The notes: a model not told the origin generated them from the letters alone. Counted from the stretch's first letter, positions 28,391 through 38,805 are shown. The stretch is DNA of 64,000 nt from Escherichia ruysiae (GCF_031323975.1 NZ_JAVIWS010000001.1:2356001-2420000); one strand, 5' to 3'. Program-made: numbers and translations.

Positions 28391-29557
28391 TTATTGCAAC
28401 CAGGCTTCTACCAGCGCGCCCCAGTAGCTACTTGCCGGCACCAGACTTGCATCGTTGAAGTCGTACCCGGGGTTATGCACCATGCAGGAACCTTCCCCGA
28501 CATCACCATTACCGAACAACAGGAAAGCGCCTTTTGGCTGGGCCTCCAGCATGAAAGAGAAGTCTTCACTGCCCATCAGAGGCTTGATGCCAAACTCCGC
28601 CCTGTCTTCACCAAACGTTTCGCAGGCCACCTGGCAGGCAAATCTCGCCATCGCCTCATCATTCACTAATACCGGAGTGCCGTTAACATGCGTCACATCA
28701 GCCGTAGCGCCAAAGCTGACGGCCTGGGCTTGTGCCAGAGCAGGAATACGGGTCAGAAGAAGTTGCCGGGTTTCACGGCTAAGCGAGCGGACGCTGATTT
28801 TCATCTCGGCACTATCTGGAATGACGTTAGCGGCCTCACCCGCAACAATGCTGCCGACGGTAATGACCGCCGCTTCCAGCGGATCGACATTGCGCGACAC
28901 AATACTTTGTAATGCGGTGGTGATATGTGCCGCGACCAGCACCGGGTCGATGGCTTTGTGGGGAATCGCACCATGTCCACCACAGCCACGAACCGTAATG
29001 TGGAACTGATCCATTGACGCCATCAGCGCCCCTGGCTGAAAGTAAAACTTGCCAACCGGCAGACCCGGCATATTGTGCATACCGAAAATCACATCGCAGG
29101 GGAAACGGTCAAAAAGACCTTCTTTAACCATAATCTCACCGCCGTTGATCATCTCTTCAGCTGGCTGGAAGATGAGACGCAACGTGCCGTTAAAGCGGCG
29201 GGTTTCGGCAAGATAGCGCGCGGCACCCAGCAATATTGTGGTATGCCCGTCATGCCCACAGGCGTGCATCAAACCAGGTTGTTTGCTGGACCAGGGTTTG
29301 CCGCTATTTTCATAAATCGGTAACGCATCCATATCCGCCCGCAAACCAATACTTTTCTCTCCGTCGCCCACTTTTAAGGTGGCAACCACGCCGGTCGTCG
29401 CCAGCCCTTGCTCTACCTCATAGCCCCACTGGCGCAGCTTTTCTGCTACCAACGCACTGGTTTGAAACTCCTGTAACCCCAGCTCCGGGTTTTCATGGAT
29501 CTGATGGCGAATCTCGCGCAGTTCTTCCTCAAACCCACGAATATAGTGTTCGATCAT
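28391..29557 (-). CDS. M20D-family amidohydrolase (hippurate / N-acyl amino acid hydrolase type)
   Basis: 388 residues, soluble and cytoplasmic. M20D motifs are complete: LRADMDALP (71-79), HACGHDGHT with metal ligands C99 and H101, catalytic QPAEE (E133 or E134), GMH at 158-160 and the distal H361 in MVHNPGYDF. Relatives cleave the amide of hippurate, N-acyl amino acids, auxin conjugates or p-aminobenzoyl-glutamate. Pairing with an MHS-type importer suggests scavenging of an amino acid conjugate. No dedicated regulator is adjacent. The exact substrate is unknown. Confidence 0.9.
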   Translation of the reverse strand: MIEHYIRGFEEELREIRHQIHENPELGLQEFQTSALVAEKLRQWGYEVEQGLATTGVVATLKVGDGEKSIGLRADMDALPIYENSGKPWSSKQPGLMHACGHDGHTTILLGAARYLAETRRFNGTLRLIFQPAEEMINGGEIMVKEGLFDRFPCDVIFGMHNMPGLPVGKFYFQPGALMASMDQFHITVRGCGGHGAIPHKAIDPVLVAAHITTALQSIVSRNVDPLEAAVITVGSIVAGEAANVIPDSAEMKISVRSLSRETRQLLLTRIPALAQAQAVSFGATADVTHVNGTPVLVNDEAMARFACQVACETFGEDRAEFGIKPLMGSEDFSFMLEAQPKGAFLLFGNGDVGEGSCMVHNPGYDFNDASLVPASSYWGALVEAWLQ

Positions 29558-29886
29558 CTGCTATTCCCTTATTTATAGATAAACAGGCTAATTGACGGAT
29601 TTTATTGATGGTATAAATACAAATACCCCATCAATATAAAATATTTATATATTTGTTTTATAAGAAAATTTCACAAAGACAATAACAAAAAAGCACACTT
29701 CATCAAGATAAAACTGCCAGTCACAAGAAAAAGCGATTAATAGTGAATAAATAAAATAAGAAGGAGGAAGACAAAGCAAAGGCCGCTCACGATATAGCCA
29801 GATAAATGACGGGGATCAATTGGCTTACCCGCGATAAAATGTTACCATTCTGTTGCTTTTATGTATAAGAACAGGTAAGCCCTACC
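29558..29886. promoter_or_regulatory. Divergent control region of the amidohydrolase pair and sthA
   Basis: About 330 bases, strongly A+T-rich in the middle (29630-29770). An imperfect inverted repeat at 29604-29635 lies 47-78 bases upstream of the amidohydrolase start. On the sthA side a GGCTTACC/GGTAAGCC inverted repeat (29822-29829 and 29874-29881) brackets the likely promoter. No open frame worth calling. Confidence 0.55.
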
Positions 29887-31287
29887 ATGCCACATTCCTA
29901 CGATTACGATGCCATAGTAATAGGTTCCGGCCCCGGCGGCGAAGGCGCTGCAATGGGTCTGGTTAAGCAAGGTGCGCGCGTCGCAGTTATCGAGCGTTAT
30001 CAAAATGTTGGCGGCGGTTGCACCCACTGGGGCACCATCCCGTCGAAAGCTCTCCGTCACGCCGTCAGCCGCATTATAGAATTCAATCAAAACCCACTTT
30101 ACAGCGACCATTCGCGACTGCTCCGCTCTTCTTTTGCCGATATCCTTAACCATGCCGATAATGTGATTAATCAACAAACACGTATGCGTCAGGGATTTTA
30201 CGAACGTAATCACTGCGAAATATTGCAGGGGAACGCTCGCTTTGTTGACGAGCACACGCTGGCGCTTGATTGCCCGGACGGCACGGTCGAAACGCTGACC
30301 GCAGAAAAATTTGTTATTGCCTGCGGCTCTCGTCCATATCATCCGGCGGACGTTGATTTTACCCATCCGCGCATTTACGACAGCGACTCAATTCTTAGCA
30401 TGCATCACGAACCACGCCACGTGCTTATCTACGGTGCCGGAGTGATCGGCTGCGAATACGCATCGATCTTCCGTGGAATGGATGTGAAAGTGGATCTGAT
30501 CAACACCCGCGATCGTTTGTTGGCGTTTCTTGATCAAGAGATGTCAGATTCTCTCTCGTACCACTTCTGGAACAGCGGTGTGGTAATTCGTCACAACGAA
30601 GAATACGAGAAGATTGAAGGTTGTGACGACGGTGTAATCATGCACCTGAAATCAGGCAAGAAACTAAAAGCCGACTGCCTGCTCTATGCCAACGGCCGCA
30701 CCGGTAATACCGATTCGCTGGCGCTGCATAATATTGGTCTGGAAACTGACAGTCGTGGCCAGCTTAAGGTCAATAGCATGTATCAAACCGCACAGCCGCA
30801 TGTTTATGCCGTGGGCGACGTGATTGGTTATCCGAGCCTAGCGTCGGCGGCCTATGACCAGGGGCGCATCGCCGCACAGGCGCTGGTGAAAGGTGAAGCC
30901 ACCGCGCATCTGATTGAAGATATCCCTACCGGCATCTACACCATCCCGGAAATCAGCTCAGTCGGTAAAACCGAACAGCAACTGACCGCGATGAAAGTGC
31001 CGTATGAAGTGGGTCGCGCCCAGTTCAAACATCTGGCGCGAGCGCAAATCGTTGGCATGAACGTGGGTACGCTGAAAATCTTATTCCATCGGGAAACAAA
31101 AGAGATTCTTGGGATTCATTGCTTTGGCGAGCGCGCTGCCGAAATTATTCATATCGGGCAGGCGATTATGGAACAGAAAGGTGGCGGCAACACCATTGAG
31201 TACTTCGTTAACACCACCTTTAACTACCCGACCATGGCGGAAGCCTATCGGGTAGCGGCACTAAACGGCTTAAACCGCCTGTTTTAA
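29887..31287 (+). CDS. sthA: Soluble pyridine nucleotide transhydrogenase
   Basis: FAD flavoprotein that reoxidises NADPH with NAD+. 466 residues, starting [20 protein letters not shown] (FAD dinucleotide-binding GxGxxG); a second [11 protein letters not shown] motif binds the nicotinamide nucleotide. It belongs to the disulfide oxidoreductase family but has [11 protein letters not shown] (C45 and T50) in place of the CxxxxC redox pair, as in other SthA. Its stop overlaps the convergent oxyR stop by 18 bases. Confidence 0.98.
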   Translation: MPHSYDYDAIVIGSGPGGEGAAMGLVKQGARVAVIERYQNVGGGCTHWGTIPSKALRHAVSRIIEFNQNPLYSDHSRLLRSSFADILNHADNVINQQTRMRQGFYERNHCEILQGNARFVDEHTLALDCPDGTVETLTAEKFVIACGSRPYHPADVDFTHPRIYDSDSILSMHHEPRHVLIYGAGVIGCEYASIFRGMDVKVDLINTRDRLLAFLDQEMSDSLSYHFWNSGVVIRHNEEYEKIEGCDDGVIMHLKSGKKLKADCLLYANGRTGNTDSLALHNIGLETDSRGQLKVNSMYQTAQPHVYAVGDVIGYPSLASAAYDQGRIAAQALVKGEATAHLIEDIPTGIYTIPEISSVGKTEQQLTAMKVPYEVGRAQFKHLARAQIVGMNVGTLKILFHRETKEILGIHCFGERAAEIIHIGQAIMEQKGGGNTIEYFVNTTFNYPTMAEAYRVAALNGLNRLF

Positions 31288-32187
31288 CGCTTTATCGAAA
31301 TGGCCATCCATTCGTGCGCGGATGGCCTCTGCCAGTTGTTCATAACGACTACGCAGCGGTGAGCCAGGACGATATACCAGGCCAATAGTGCGGCGTGGTT
31401 CCGGCTTAATGCACGGCAGATAAACAACGCCATCGCGTTTGCGCTCTGGCGGTACAGCCAGCGCAGGCAGTAAAGTGATCCCGCTACCTGCCGCCACCAT
31501 GTTGCGCAGCGTCTCCAGACTGGTGGCGCGGAAATGTGTATCTTCATCCGCCCCGGCTTCAAAGCAGAAGCCCATCGCCTGATCGCGCAGACAGTGACCA
31601 TCTTCCAGCATCAGCAGTTTTTCCCCTGCCAGATCGGCCATCGGTACGCATTCGCGGTTCGCCCACGGATGATCTTCGTAGATAGCCAGCAACATTGGTT
31701 CGTCAAACAACGGCACTTCAATGAATGCTTCGCTTTCTTTCACCAGCGCGAGGATCACGCAGTCGAGCTTGCCACTGTCCAGTTGCGCCAGTAACTGGTG
31801 GGTCTGCGCTTCATGCAGATACATTTCCAGCTTTGGAAAGGTCTGGTGCAGCATCGGGATAATATGCGGTAGCAGGTAAGGCCCGACCGTGGGAATCAAA
31901 CCAATGTGCAGCGGCCCGGACATGGTCTCGCCCTGCTGGCTTGCCATCTCTTTAAGGACTTTCACCTCACGCAGCACGGTACGCGCCTGATCCACCAGCA
32001 GCATTCCCGCCTGGGTGAATAACACTTTACGGCTGGTTCGCTCCAGCAGCATCACGCCCAGCTCATCTTCCAGCTTACGAATTTGCCCGCTAAGCGTCGG
32101 CTGGCTAACGTGGCAGGAATCTGCCGCACGCCGAAAATGGCGGTGTTCGGCTAGTGCCACCAGGTACTCAAGATCACGAATATTCAT
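31270..32187 (-). CDS. oxyR: Hydrogen peroxide sensor and activator OxyR
   Basis: LysR-family regulator activated by a C199-C208 disulfide; it induces katG, oxyS, dps, ahpCF and others. The start [18 protein letters not shown] gives 305 residues; an in-frame Met at 32232 lies inside the OxyR operator and is rejected. The N-terminal helix-turn-helix is at about 18-37. Both redox cysteines are present ([16 protein letters not shown]). Divergent from oxyS and autoregulated through the shared site. Confidence 0.98.
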   Translation of the reverse strand: MNIRDLEYLVALAEHRHFRRAADSCHVSQPTLSGQIRKLEDELGVMLLERTSRKVLFTQAGMLLVDQARTVLREVKVLKEMASQQGETMSGPLHIGLIPTVGPYLLPHIIPMLHQTFPKLEMYLHEAQTHQLLAQLDSGKLDCVILALVKESEAFIEVPLFDEPMLLAIYEDHPWANRECVPMADLAGEKLLMLEDGHCLRDQAMGFCFEAGADEDTHFRATSLETLRNMVAAGSGITLLPALAVPPERKRDGVVYLPCIKPEPRRTIGLVYRPGSPLRSRYEQLAEAIRARMDGHFDKALKQAV

Positions 32188-32215
32188 TATCCATCCTCCA
32201 TCGCCACGATAGTTC

Positions 32216-32274
32216 ATGGCGATAGGTAGCATAGCAACGAACGATTATCCCTATCAAGCATTCTGACTGATAAT
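32216..32274. promoter_or_regulatory. OxyR binding site and oxyR/oxyS promoters
   Basis: ATAG/CTAT half-sites spaced about one helical turn apart (GATAG near 32221, ATAG near 32231, CTATC near 32251) make the tetramer-binding pattern of OxyR. The oxyS -10 GATAAT is at 32269-32274, eight bases before the oxyS 5' end. Confidence 0.8.
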
Positions 32275-32282
32275 TGCTCACA

Positions 32283-32391
32283 GAAACGGAGCGGCACCTC
32301 TTTAACCCTTGAAGTCACTGCCCGTTTCGAGAGTTTCTCAACTCGAATAACTAAAGCCAACGTGAACTTTTGCGGATCTCCAGGATCCGCT
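32283..32391 (+). ncRNA. oxyS: OxyS small RNA
   Basis: A peroxide-induced, Hfq-dependent regulatory RNA of about 109 bases; known targets include fhlA and nusG mRNAs. The 5' stem GAAACGG...CCGTTTC, the central stem GAGAGTTTCTCAACTC and the 3' terminator hairpin GCGGATC...GGATCCGC, followed by eight T, are all present. One T is missing from the K-12 sequence I remember, in a run in the 5' loop (CCTCTTTAACCC). Confidence 0.96.
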
Positions 32392-32438
32392 TTTTTTTAT
32401 TTCTTCCGACCCTCCAGCGGAGGGCCAGGCTGCAATAC

Positions 32439-33722
32439 TTACTCAATGCGATCTTTGACGATAAAGAAGTAACACAGCGCACCAGTGAAGGTCACACAGG
32501 CCGCGATAACCAGCGCCAGATTAAACGAGTGCGTGGTATCCACCACCCAGCCGGTTACGATCGGAGCAAAGGAAGCAAAGACAAAACTACCAAAGTTTTG
32601 AATCCCGGCGATGGAAGCCACTTTTGTTTCTGACACCATCACCTGAACCAGTCCCCATGCAGATGTTCCCGCAAAATGCACGCAGAACAGCGCCATTGAG
32701 ATAAACGCCACCGCTTGCGCAGGCGAGGAAGATTGCACGACCAGCAACGTTCCTAATGCCGACATCATCAAACCGCAGACAATAGCCGTTTTACGCGTCT
32801 TCGCCAGGTCGTAGCCTTTTTTCGCCAGTCGATCGACAACAATACCGTTAACCCACATCCCGACCGCCGCCGCGAGGAAAGGAATCGCCGCCACCCAGCC
32901 CGTTTTCGCCAGACTGAAACCTTGCTCGGCCTGCAAATAACCGGGTAACCACGCGATGTAGAGCCAACCGGTATAGTTAACCCCAGAGAAACCTAAAATC
33001 ATCCCCCAGGTTGTCCGGTGCTTAAACAGCGCCAGCCACTCGCTAAATTGCAGCTGTGGACGCGGTTTAACCGGCGCAGAGAGATACGTCCGTTCTTCGT
33101 CGGTCAGGACAAACTGCGCCCGGTTGCGATACCACACGTACCAGCAAATCCCAACCAGAATCCCCGCTACGCCGATGATAACGAACATCGCCCGCCAGCC
33201 CCATGCCAACTGCATCAATACAAGAGCAGGAGGCGCGATGGCCTGACCGATAACGGTAGATGAGTTAAAAATTCCCAGCGCCGTGCCGCGTTCTTTTTGT
33301 GCATACCAGTCGGTAATAGATTTCACCCCCGCTGGCATAAATGGCGCTTCGCCAATACCCAGACCAATACGCATTAAAATAAAGTGGCTAAAAGAATTAA
33401 CCATTCCTGTTAATGCCTGCATTAATGACCAGAATATCAAACCTGCGCCTAATACTATTCGTGGACCAAAACGATCTAACAAAATACCGGAAGGAAGTTG
33501 TGAAAAACCATAAGACAGAGAAAATGCAGAAAGCAAAACACCAAACTCTGTCGCCGATAATCCTAACTCGCCACGAATCGCTTCGCCTGCCACACTCAGT
33601 GACGAACGGTCGAGGAAATTAACGATCCCCGCCATAAATAATAAAACCAGCGTCACTGTCTGAATACGACGAATCCGTTGCGATTTATTACCCGCAACAC
33701 TGGTTGACACATCAACGTCCAT
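32439..33722 (-). CDS. MFS transporter, anion:cation symporter type (sugar acid uptake)
   Basis: 427 residues, twelve membrane segments, in the hexuronate/galactonate/glucarate transporter group (ExuT, DgoT, GudP, LgoT relatives). The marks are NFLDRSSLSVAGEAIRGELG near the N-terminus, LLDRFGPRIVLGAG, and GEAPFMPAGVKSITDWY. It lies 66 bases downstream of a mannonate-dehydratase-type gene on the same strand, so it probably imports that enzyme's hexonate substrate. Its 3' end faces that of oxyS, 47 bases away. Absent from this locus in K-12 as I remember it. Confidence 0.92.
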   Translation of the reverse strand: MDVDVSTSVAGNKSQRIRRIQTVTLVLLFMAGIVNFLDRSSLSVAGEAIRGELGLSATEFGVLLSAFSLSYGFSQLPSGILLDRFGPRIVLGAGLIFWSLMQALTGMVNSFSHFILMRIGLGIGEAPFMPAGVKSITDWYAQKERGTALGIFNSSTVIGQAIAPPALVLMQLAWGWRAMFVIIGVAGILVGICWYVWYRNRAQFVLTDEERTYLSAPVKPRPQLQFSEWLALFKHRTTWGMILGFSGVNYTGWLYIAWLPGYLQAEQGFSLAKTGWVAAIPFLAAAVGMWVNGIVVDRLAKKGYDLAKTRKTAIVCGLMMSALGTLLVVQSSSPAQAVAFISMALFCVHFAGTSAWGLVQVMVSETKVASIAGIQNFGSFVFASFAPIVTGWVVDTTHSFNLALVIAACVTFTGALCYFFIVKDRIE

Positions 33723-33788
33723 TTTTAGCTCCTTGAGCGGAATTAATCGATTTGATGACTATTCAGAAAATAATTAAACGAACCGTTA

Positions 33789-35003
33789 TTACCAGTTCCA
33801 CAATGTGCCATCTTCCAGTCGTGCGACGGGGAGATACGCCGGGTCATACGGATATTTCGCCGCCAGTTTCTCATCGAAAGAAATACCCAGCCCCGGTTCA
33901 TCGCCCGGATGCATATACCCCTCCTCGAAGCGCCTGCTATGCGGGAAGACTTCCAGCATTTGTTCGGAATAGCCCATGTACTCCTGAACTCCGAAGTTTG
34001 GCACCCAGAGGTCAAAATGCAGCGCCGCCGCATGGCAAATGGGCGATAAATCAGAAGGACCGTGCGAACCGGTACGTACCTGATAAAGTGATGCAAAATC
34101 GGCAATCCGCCGCATCCCGGTAATGCCGCCTGCATGGGTTATCGTGGTGCGAATATAGTCAATTAACTGCTCTTCGATTAACTGCTTGCAATCCCAGATA
34201 CTGTTAAACACTTCTCCGACCGCAATTGGCGTCACGGTATGCTGGCGAATCAAACGGAAACATTCCTGATTCTCGGCAGGCGTTGGATCTTCCATCCAGA
34301 ACAGGCGGTAATCTTCAATGCTCTTTCCAAAGCGCGCCGCTTCGATGGGGGTCAGGCGATGGTGCATGTCATGCAACAGATGTTCGTTAAAACCGAACTT
34401 ATTGCGCACCGCCTCAAATAACTTCGGCGTAAAGTCGAGATACTTTTCTGAAGACCACAACTGCTCTTCCGGCCACTGGCCTTTGGTTGCCGGTTCATAC
34501 GCAAGCCCTTTGCCCTTCGCCAGGCCATAGGTGGTTTGCATCCCAGGCACACCGCACTGCACACGAATCGCCTTAAAGCCCATCTGCTGGTGCTTTGCAT
34601 AATCCTCAAGAACTTCATCAATCGTGCGCCCGGTGGTATGGCAATAAACCATCACGCCCTCACGAGAAGCACCGCCAAGCAGTTGATACAGCGGCATATT
34701 GGCTGCTTTAGCTTTGATATCCCACAACGCCATATCAATGGCAGAAATGGCCGACATCGTGACGGGACCACGCCGCCAGTAAGCGCCTTTATAAAAGAAT
34801 TGCCAGATATCTTCGATACGGCTGGCATCGCGGCCGATTAATTGTGGGCAAAGATGATCTTTCAGATAAGAAGCGACCGACAATTCGCGGCCATTTAACG
34901 TGGCATCTCCTAATCCACAAAGTCCGCTTTCAGTGGTTATTTTAAGCGTAACGAAATTACGCCCGGGGCAAGTAACAAAAACGTCCGCAGCAATAATTTT
35001 CAT
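33789..35003 (-). CDS. Enolase-superfamily D-mannonate/D-gluconate dehydratase (ManD/RspA type)
   Basis: The start [16 protein letters not shown] gives 404 residues, the length of K-12 RspA, which it closely resembles; an upstream Met (35039) adds 12 non-conserved residues. Mg ligands are D212, E238 and E264 (HDMHHRL, WMEDPTP, VGEVF), with H214 and H314 as acid/base candidates. The loop after H314 reads HGPSD; from memory, Pro rather than Ala there marks the low-efficiency ManD group. With the transporter it suggests hexonate dehydration to 2-keto-3-deoxygluconate. K-12 has rspA elsewhere; whether this is a second copy or a relocated one cannot be told here. Confidence 0.9.
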   Translation of the reverse strand: MKIIAADVFVTCPGRNFVTLKITTESGLCGLGDATLNGRELSVASYLKDHLCPQLIGRDASRIEDIWQFFYKGAYWRRGPVTMSAISAIDMALWDIKAKAANMPLYQLLGGASREGVMVYCHTTGRTIDEVLEDYAKHQQMGFKAIRVQCGVPGMQTTYGLAKGKGLAYEPATKGQWPEEQLWSSEKYLDFTPKLFEAVRNKFGFNEHLLHDMHHRLTPIEAARFGKSIEDYRLFWMEDPTPAENQECFRLIRQHTVTPIAVGEVFNSIWDCKQLIEEQLIDYIRTTITHAGGITGMRRIADFASLYQVRTGSHGPSDLSPICHAAALHFDLWVPNFGVQEYMGYSEQMLEVFPHSRRFEEGYMHPGDEPGLGISFDEKLAAKYPYDPAYLPVARLEDGTLWNW

Positions 35004-35379
35004 TATTGCAATCTCCAGTGTTGTAAATAGACGCTTCAAACTTAATTACGCACCTACTACCATACAAGAGAGAAAGAGTGATTATTCAACCGTGATCACA
35101 TTAAAAACAAAAATTTCCGGCGGAGAACAAAAATATCCTCAAATTTGACCTACACTATTAATCATCATCGTTAAAACAACGCGTTAAATAATCACATAAT
35201 AAACACCATCAATCTTAAAAATAAACACAACAATAGAAATTAATTATATTCAATTAATTAAACTGTGTATCGCCTGGTGTATTTAAAAATGATTTTTATA
35301 GGGAGAGTAAAGCAAGAATAAAAAGGCATGTGACAAATAATGGTTCTGGTTGGGCGTTAAATTTAAGGTCAACAGAATA

Positions 35380-35464
35380 CTGCCTGATGCGACGCTGTCG
35401 CGTCTTATCATGCCTACAAGTACAACACTACGTAGACATGATAAACAAAGCACATCAGGCAAAC
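35380..35464. repeat. Inverted pair of REP elements (BIME)
   Basis: A REP-type sequence (35381-35417, TGCCTGATGCG...TTATCATGCCTAC) is followed by a second one in inverted orientation (35431-35464). Both share the TTATCATG(C/T)CTAC end, so the pair can fold into a long hairpin. It sits between the argH 3' end and the accessory dehydratase pair. Confidence 0.8.
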
Positions 35465-35482
35465 TCCCCATTCTCAGGGGAG
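35459..35482 (-). terminator. Possible argCBH terminator
   Basis: A 6-bp G+C-rich stem (35464-35469 with 35477-35482) and seven-base loop, followed by TTT on the minus strand, 14 bases beyond the argH stop. The short T run makes it a moderate call. Confidence 0.55.
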
Positions 35483-35495
35483 CAAAATAACAAGG

Positions 35496-36869
35496 TTACC
35501 CCAAACGCGCCCTTGCAAAAGCAATCGCCTGCGCCACCTGTTGCGGTGAGACACCGCCTTTTGCCGCACGCTTGTCGAGGCACGATTGCAGCGACAGAAT
35601 CGGATAGACATCTTCGCCAATCACCTGGCTGAATTTCTGCAACTCGGTCAGCGGCAGATCTTCCAGCGGTTTACCCTGACGAATGGCTTCCACCACCGCT
35701 TCACCCACGATATGGTGCGCCTCGCGGAACGGTACGCCCTTCGCCACCAGATAATCCGCCAGTTCAGTAGCATTCGCATAACCCTGCTGCGCTGCTTCCT
35801 GGCAACGTGGGCGTTTCACCTGAATGCCGTCCAGCACCAGCGCCGCCATATGCAGGCAGTCCAGCCAGGTATCGAGCGCGTCGAACAAACCTTCTTTGTC
35901 TTCCTGCATATCTTTGTTGTAAGCCAGCGGCAAACCTTTCAGCGTCATCATCATGCCGGTTAACGCGCCCTGCACTCGACCGCATTTACCGCGAATCAGC
36001 TCCAGCGCATCCGGGTTTTTCTTCTGCGGCATTAATGATGAACCGGAAGTCACGCGGTCAGAAAGCTCCACAAACCCCGCTTCGCCGGTGTTAAAGAAAA
36101 TCAGATCTTCGGCAAAACGCGACAGATGCACCATGCCGATAGCGGCAGCAGAAAGCAGTTCCAGCACGTGGTCGCGGTCAGAAACGCTGTCGAGACTGTT
36201 ACGGGTCGCCGAAGCAAAGCCCAGCCAGCCTGCTAACTGTTCACGGTCGATTTCATAGGCTGTTCCCGCCAGCGCGCCACAGCCTAGCGGGCTGACATCC
36301 AGACGCTTAAGCGCATCCTGCAAACGGCTTTCATCGCGCGCCAGCATCTCAACATACGCCAGACACCAGTGAGCGAACGTCACCGGCTGGGCGCGTTGCA
36401 GGTGAGTGTAACCTGGCATTACCGCGTCCTGATTGTTTTGTGCGGTTTCCACCAGCGCCGATTGCAGCTGCCGGTTAGCCGTCAGCAACTCGCTAACGGT
36501 ATCTTTGCACCACAGTTTCAGGTCAGTCGCTACCTGATCATTACGGCTACGCCCGGTGTGCAGTTTTTTGCCTAACTGACCCACTTTGTCGATCAGTTTG
36601 CCTTCCACCCAGCTATGGATATCTTCGGCGTCGCTTTCAAGGATTTGTTGTGGCCTGGCGCGAACATCTTCCAGCAGCACGTTCAGCGCCTCTTCCAGTT
36701 GCGCCTGTTCTTCTGCGGTCAGCACACCGACCGTTACCAGGGCTTTGGACCAGGCCACAGAGCCAACAATATCCTGCTCCGCCAGACGGTAATCAAAACG
36801 CAGTGAGTCGTTGAATTGTTTGAACCGTTGATCTGCTGCCTGGGTAAAACGCCCGCCCCAAAGTGCCAT
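35496..36869 (-). CDS. argH: Argininosuccinate lyase
   Basis: Splits argininosuccinate into arginine and fumarate, the last step of arginine synthesis. 457 residues, E. coli length, starting [16 protein letters not shown]. The superfamily signature loop [11 protein letters not shown] carries the catalytic Ser; HTGRSRNDQ and [10 protein letters not shown] are conserved substrate-binding segments. Last gene of argCBH, 60 bases after argB with a REP-like hairpin between. Confidence 0.98.
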   Translation of the reverse strand: MALWGGRFTQAADQRFKQFNDSLRFDYRLAEQDIVGSVAWSKALVTVGVLTAEEQAQLEEALNVLLEDVRARPQQILESDAEDIHSWVEGKLIDKVGQLGKKLHTGRSRNDQVATDLKLWCKDTVSELLTANRQLQSALVETAQNNQDAVMPGYTHLQRAQPVTFAHWCLAYVEMLARDESRLQDALKRLDVSPLGCGALAGTAYEIDREQLAGWLGFASATRNSLDSVSDRDHVLELLSAAAIGMVHLSRFAEDLIFFNTGEAGFVELSDRVTSGSSLMPQKKNPDALELIRGKCGRVQGALTGMMMTLKGLPLAYNKDMQEDKEGLFDALDTWLDCLHMAALVLDGIQVKRPRCQEAAQQGYANATELADYLVAKGVPFREAHHIVGEAVVEAIRQGKPLEDLPLTELQKFSQVIGEDVYPILSLQSCLDKRAAKGGVSPQQVAQAIAFARARLG

Positions 36870-36898
36870 AACTCTGTTTCCTTATTTTGAAATTCAAT

Positions 36899-36920
36899 GC
36901 CGGAAAGCTGCGCCTCCGGC
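36899..36920. repeat. Short hairpin between argB and argH
   Basis: GCCGGA (36899-36904) and TCCGGC (36915-36920) form a REP-like stem in the 60-base argB-argH spacer. It may protect or process the operon mRNA; no T run is present. Confidence 0.55.
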
Positions 36921-36929
36921 TAACAAAAC

Positions 36930-37706
36930 TTAAGCTAAAATCCGCGTACCCATCGGCATACCGTTAAACAGTGCCGGAAGTTGTTCCGCATGACGCCAGG
37001 AGGCGATATCTACCGGACGGCCCAGCGTGCGCGCAGCATCCAGCGCCGCGTTCACTTTCACTATCATGCCGTCAGTAATAATGCCCTGCTCAATCAGTTG
37101 TTCTGCTTTCGCGGCGGTCATTTCGGCAATGCGTTGCCCTTTGCCGTCGAGAATGCCACTGACGTCGGAGAGCAAAATCAGATCCGCGCCCAGCGTTGCC
37201 GCCAGCGCCGTTGCCGCCTGGTCGGCATTGACGTTCATCAGTTGTCCTTCGTTCGTTACGCCAATGGAGCTGACCACCGGCAGATAACCGTTTTCCAGCA
37301 ACGTATTGATAAGCTTAGGCGAACCTGGCTGCGCCAGTCCAACATGGCCTAACTCTTCATCAAGCTGGGTCACTTTGACGCTGTCGCCGTCACCGAGAAA
37401 CAAACCTACGGCCGCAATCTGATGTTTCTTCGCCCATGCCAGCAGGGTTTTATTTGCCGTTCCCGCCAGTGCTCCGGTGATAATGTCTATCTGATCCGCA
37501 GGCGTTACCCGCAGGCCATTTTTCTTTTTCACCGGCAGATTCAGCCCTTTCATCAGCTCATCCACCACGCAGCCGCCGCCGTGGACAATCACCAGCGGAC
37601 GCTGATGTGACTCACGATAATTCACCAGTGCGCTAAACAGACGTTCCAGCGCCTCTTCACTATCCAGCAGTACGCCACCCAGTTTGATAATTAATGGATT
37701 CATCAT
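36930..37706 (-). CDS. argB: Acetylglutamate kinase
   Basis: Phosphorylates N-acetylglutamate, the second step of arginine synthesis. The start [15 protein letters not shown] gives 258 residues; the upstream in-frame extension to 37784 overlaps argC and is rejected. Amino acid kinase fold: K8 in [17 protein letters not shown], and the ATP-site segment [13 protein letters not shown]. Starts seven bases after the argC stop. Confidence 0.98.
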   Translation of the reverse strand: MMNPLIIKLGGVLLDSEEALERLFSALVNYRESHQRPLVIVHGGGCVVDELMKGLNLPVKKKNGLRVTPADQIDIITGALAGTANKTLLAWAKKHQIAAVGLFLGDGDSVKVTQLDEELGHVGLAQPGSPKLINTLLENGYLPVVSSIGVTNEGQLMNVNADQAATALAATLGADLILLSDVSGILDGKGQRIAEMTAAKAEQLIEQGIITDGMIVKVNAALDAARTLGRPVDIASWRHAEQLPALFNGMPMGTRILA

Positions 37707-37713
37707 TGCACCC

Positions 37714-38718
37714 TTAAATAAGAGACTGCGTTTCCGCATAACCGAAACGAATATTGGCGCACTGTACCGCTTGTGCCGCCGCACCTTTCAATAAATTGTC
37801 TTCAGTCGCCACAATAATCAGATGCTCGCCCTGAACGGCAAACCCGATATCACAGAACGGCAGCCCGACGACATTTTTCAGTGCCGGAACGCCTTTGTCA
37901 TATAGCCGTACCAGCGGTTTATGCGCATACGCCCGCTGTAACGCTTGCGCGACTTGCGCCTGGGTCACACCCGGTTTCAGGCGGCAGGTAATGGTTTCGA
38001 GAATGCCGCGCGGGAAATTGCCCAGATGCGGGGTGAAGATAACGTCAGCACCGAGATGCGTGGCGATCTCCGGCTGATGGCGATGGGTAAAGACACCATA
38101 CGGTTGCAGGCTAACTTCACAAAAGCTGTTTGAAATCGCTGCCTTACGTCCCGCTCCGCTCACACCGCTGGTGGCGTTAATCACCGGCCACTGACTGAGG
38201 TCGAGAAGATCGGCATCAATCAACGGTTTCAGCGCCAGTTGTGCCGCCGTCGGATAACATCCCGGCACCGCAATTAAGTTCGCTTCTTTTAATTTATTGC
38301 CGCACCACTCCGCCAGACCATAAGCGGCCTGTTCCAGCAGTTCCGGGTATTGATGGGTAAAGCCGTAATATTTTTCATAGAAGGCAGCGTCGTTAACACG
38401 AAACGCGCCGGAAAGGTCAAACACCACGCAGCCCGCTTCAAGAAATTGCGGTGCTAAATCGTGGCTAACGTCATGGGCAGTAGCGAGAAACACCACGTCC
38501 ACCCCTGGGCTAAACTCGCTGATATCCGACATCGGCTGCAACGGCAGATCAACGATGCCTTTTAGCTGCGGATGCAAATCGGAGATTAACTTTCCCGCAT
38601 CATTGCTTTGCGCTGAAACAGTCAAAGCGGTTATGTTCATATGCGGATGGCGATTTACATAGGTCACTAGCTCTGCGCCAGCGTAGCCGCTGGCACCCAC
38701 AATCAGCGTATTCAACAT
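37714..38718 (-). CDS. argC: N-acetyl-gamma-glutamyl-phosphate reductase
   Basis: NADPH-dependent reduction of acetylglutamyl phosphate, the third step of arginine synthesis. 334 residues; the Rossmann motif [11 protein letters not shown] is at 8-18 and the catalytic Cys lies in PGCYPTAA (about 154). First gene of argCBH, divergent from argE and repressed by ArgR at the shared operator. Confidence 0.98.
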   Translation of the reverse strand: MLNTLIVGASGYAGAELVTYVNRHPHMNITALTVSAQSNDAGKLISDLHPQLKGIVDLPLQPMSDISEFSPGVDVVFLATAHDVSHDLAPQFLEAGCVVFDLSGAFRVNDAAFYEKYYGFTHQYPELLEQAAYGLAEWCGNKLKEANLIAVPGCYPTAAQLALKPLIDADLLDLSQWPVINATSGVSGAGRKAAISNSFCEVSLQPYGVFTHRHQPEIATHLGADVIFTPHLGNFPRGILETITCRLKPGVTQAQVAQALQRAYAHKPLVRLYDKGVPALKNVVGLPFCDIGFAVQGEHLIIVATEDNLLKGAAAQAVQCANIRFGYAETQSLI

Positions 38719-38805
38719 CGGGGCTATTCACCTTCTTATGTCTGGTTGCCAGGTTAAACGTAAAACATTCACCTTACGGCTGGTGGGTTTTATTACGCTC
38801 AACGT

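Larger units (their letters stand above)
35004..35495. other. Intergenic region upstream of the ManD-type gene
   Basis: About 490 bases without a credible gene. The part next to the dehydratase (35004-35300) is very A+T-rich and must hold its promoter; I could not pick one -10/-35 pair with confidence. The part next to argH holds an inverted REP pair and a hairpin terminator. Confidence 0.6.

Noticed and set aside
29842..30366. A 174-codon minus-strand frame opposite sthA
   Set aside because: Antisense to a conserved gene; no domain and it crosses the sthA promoter.
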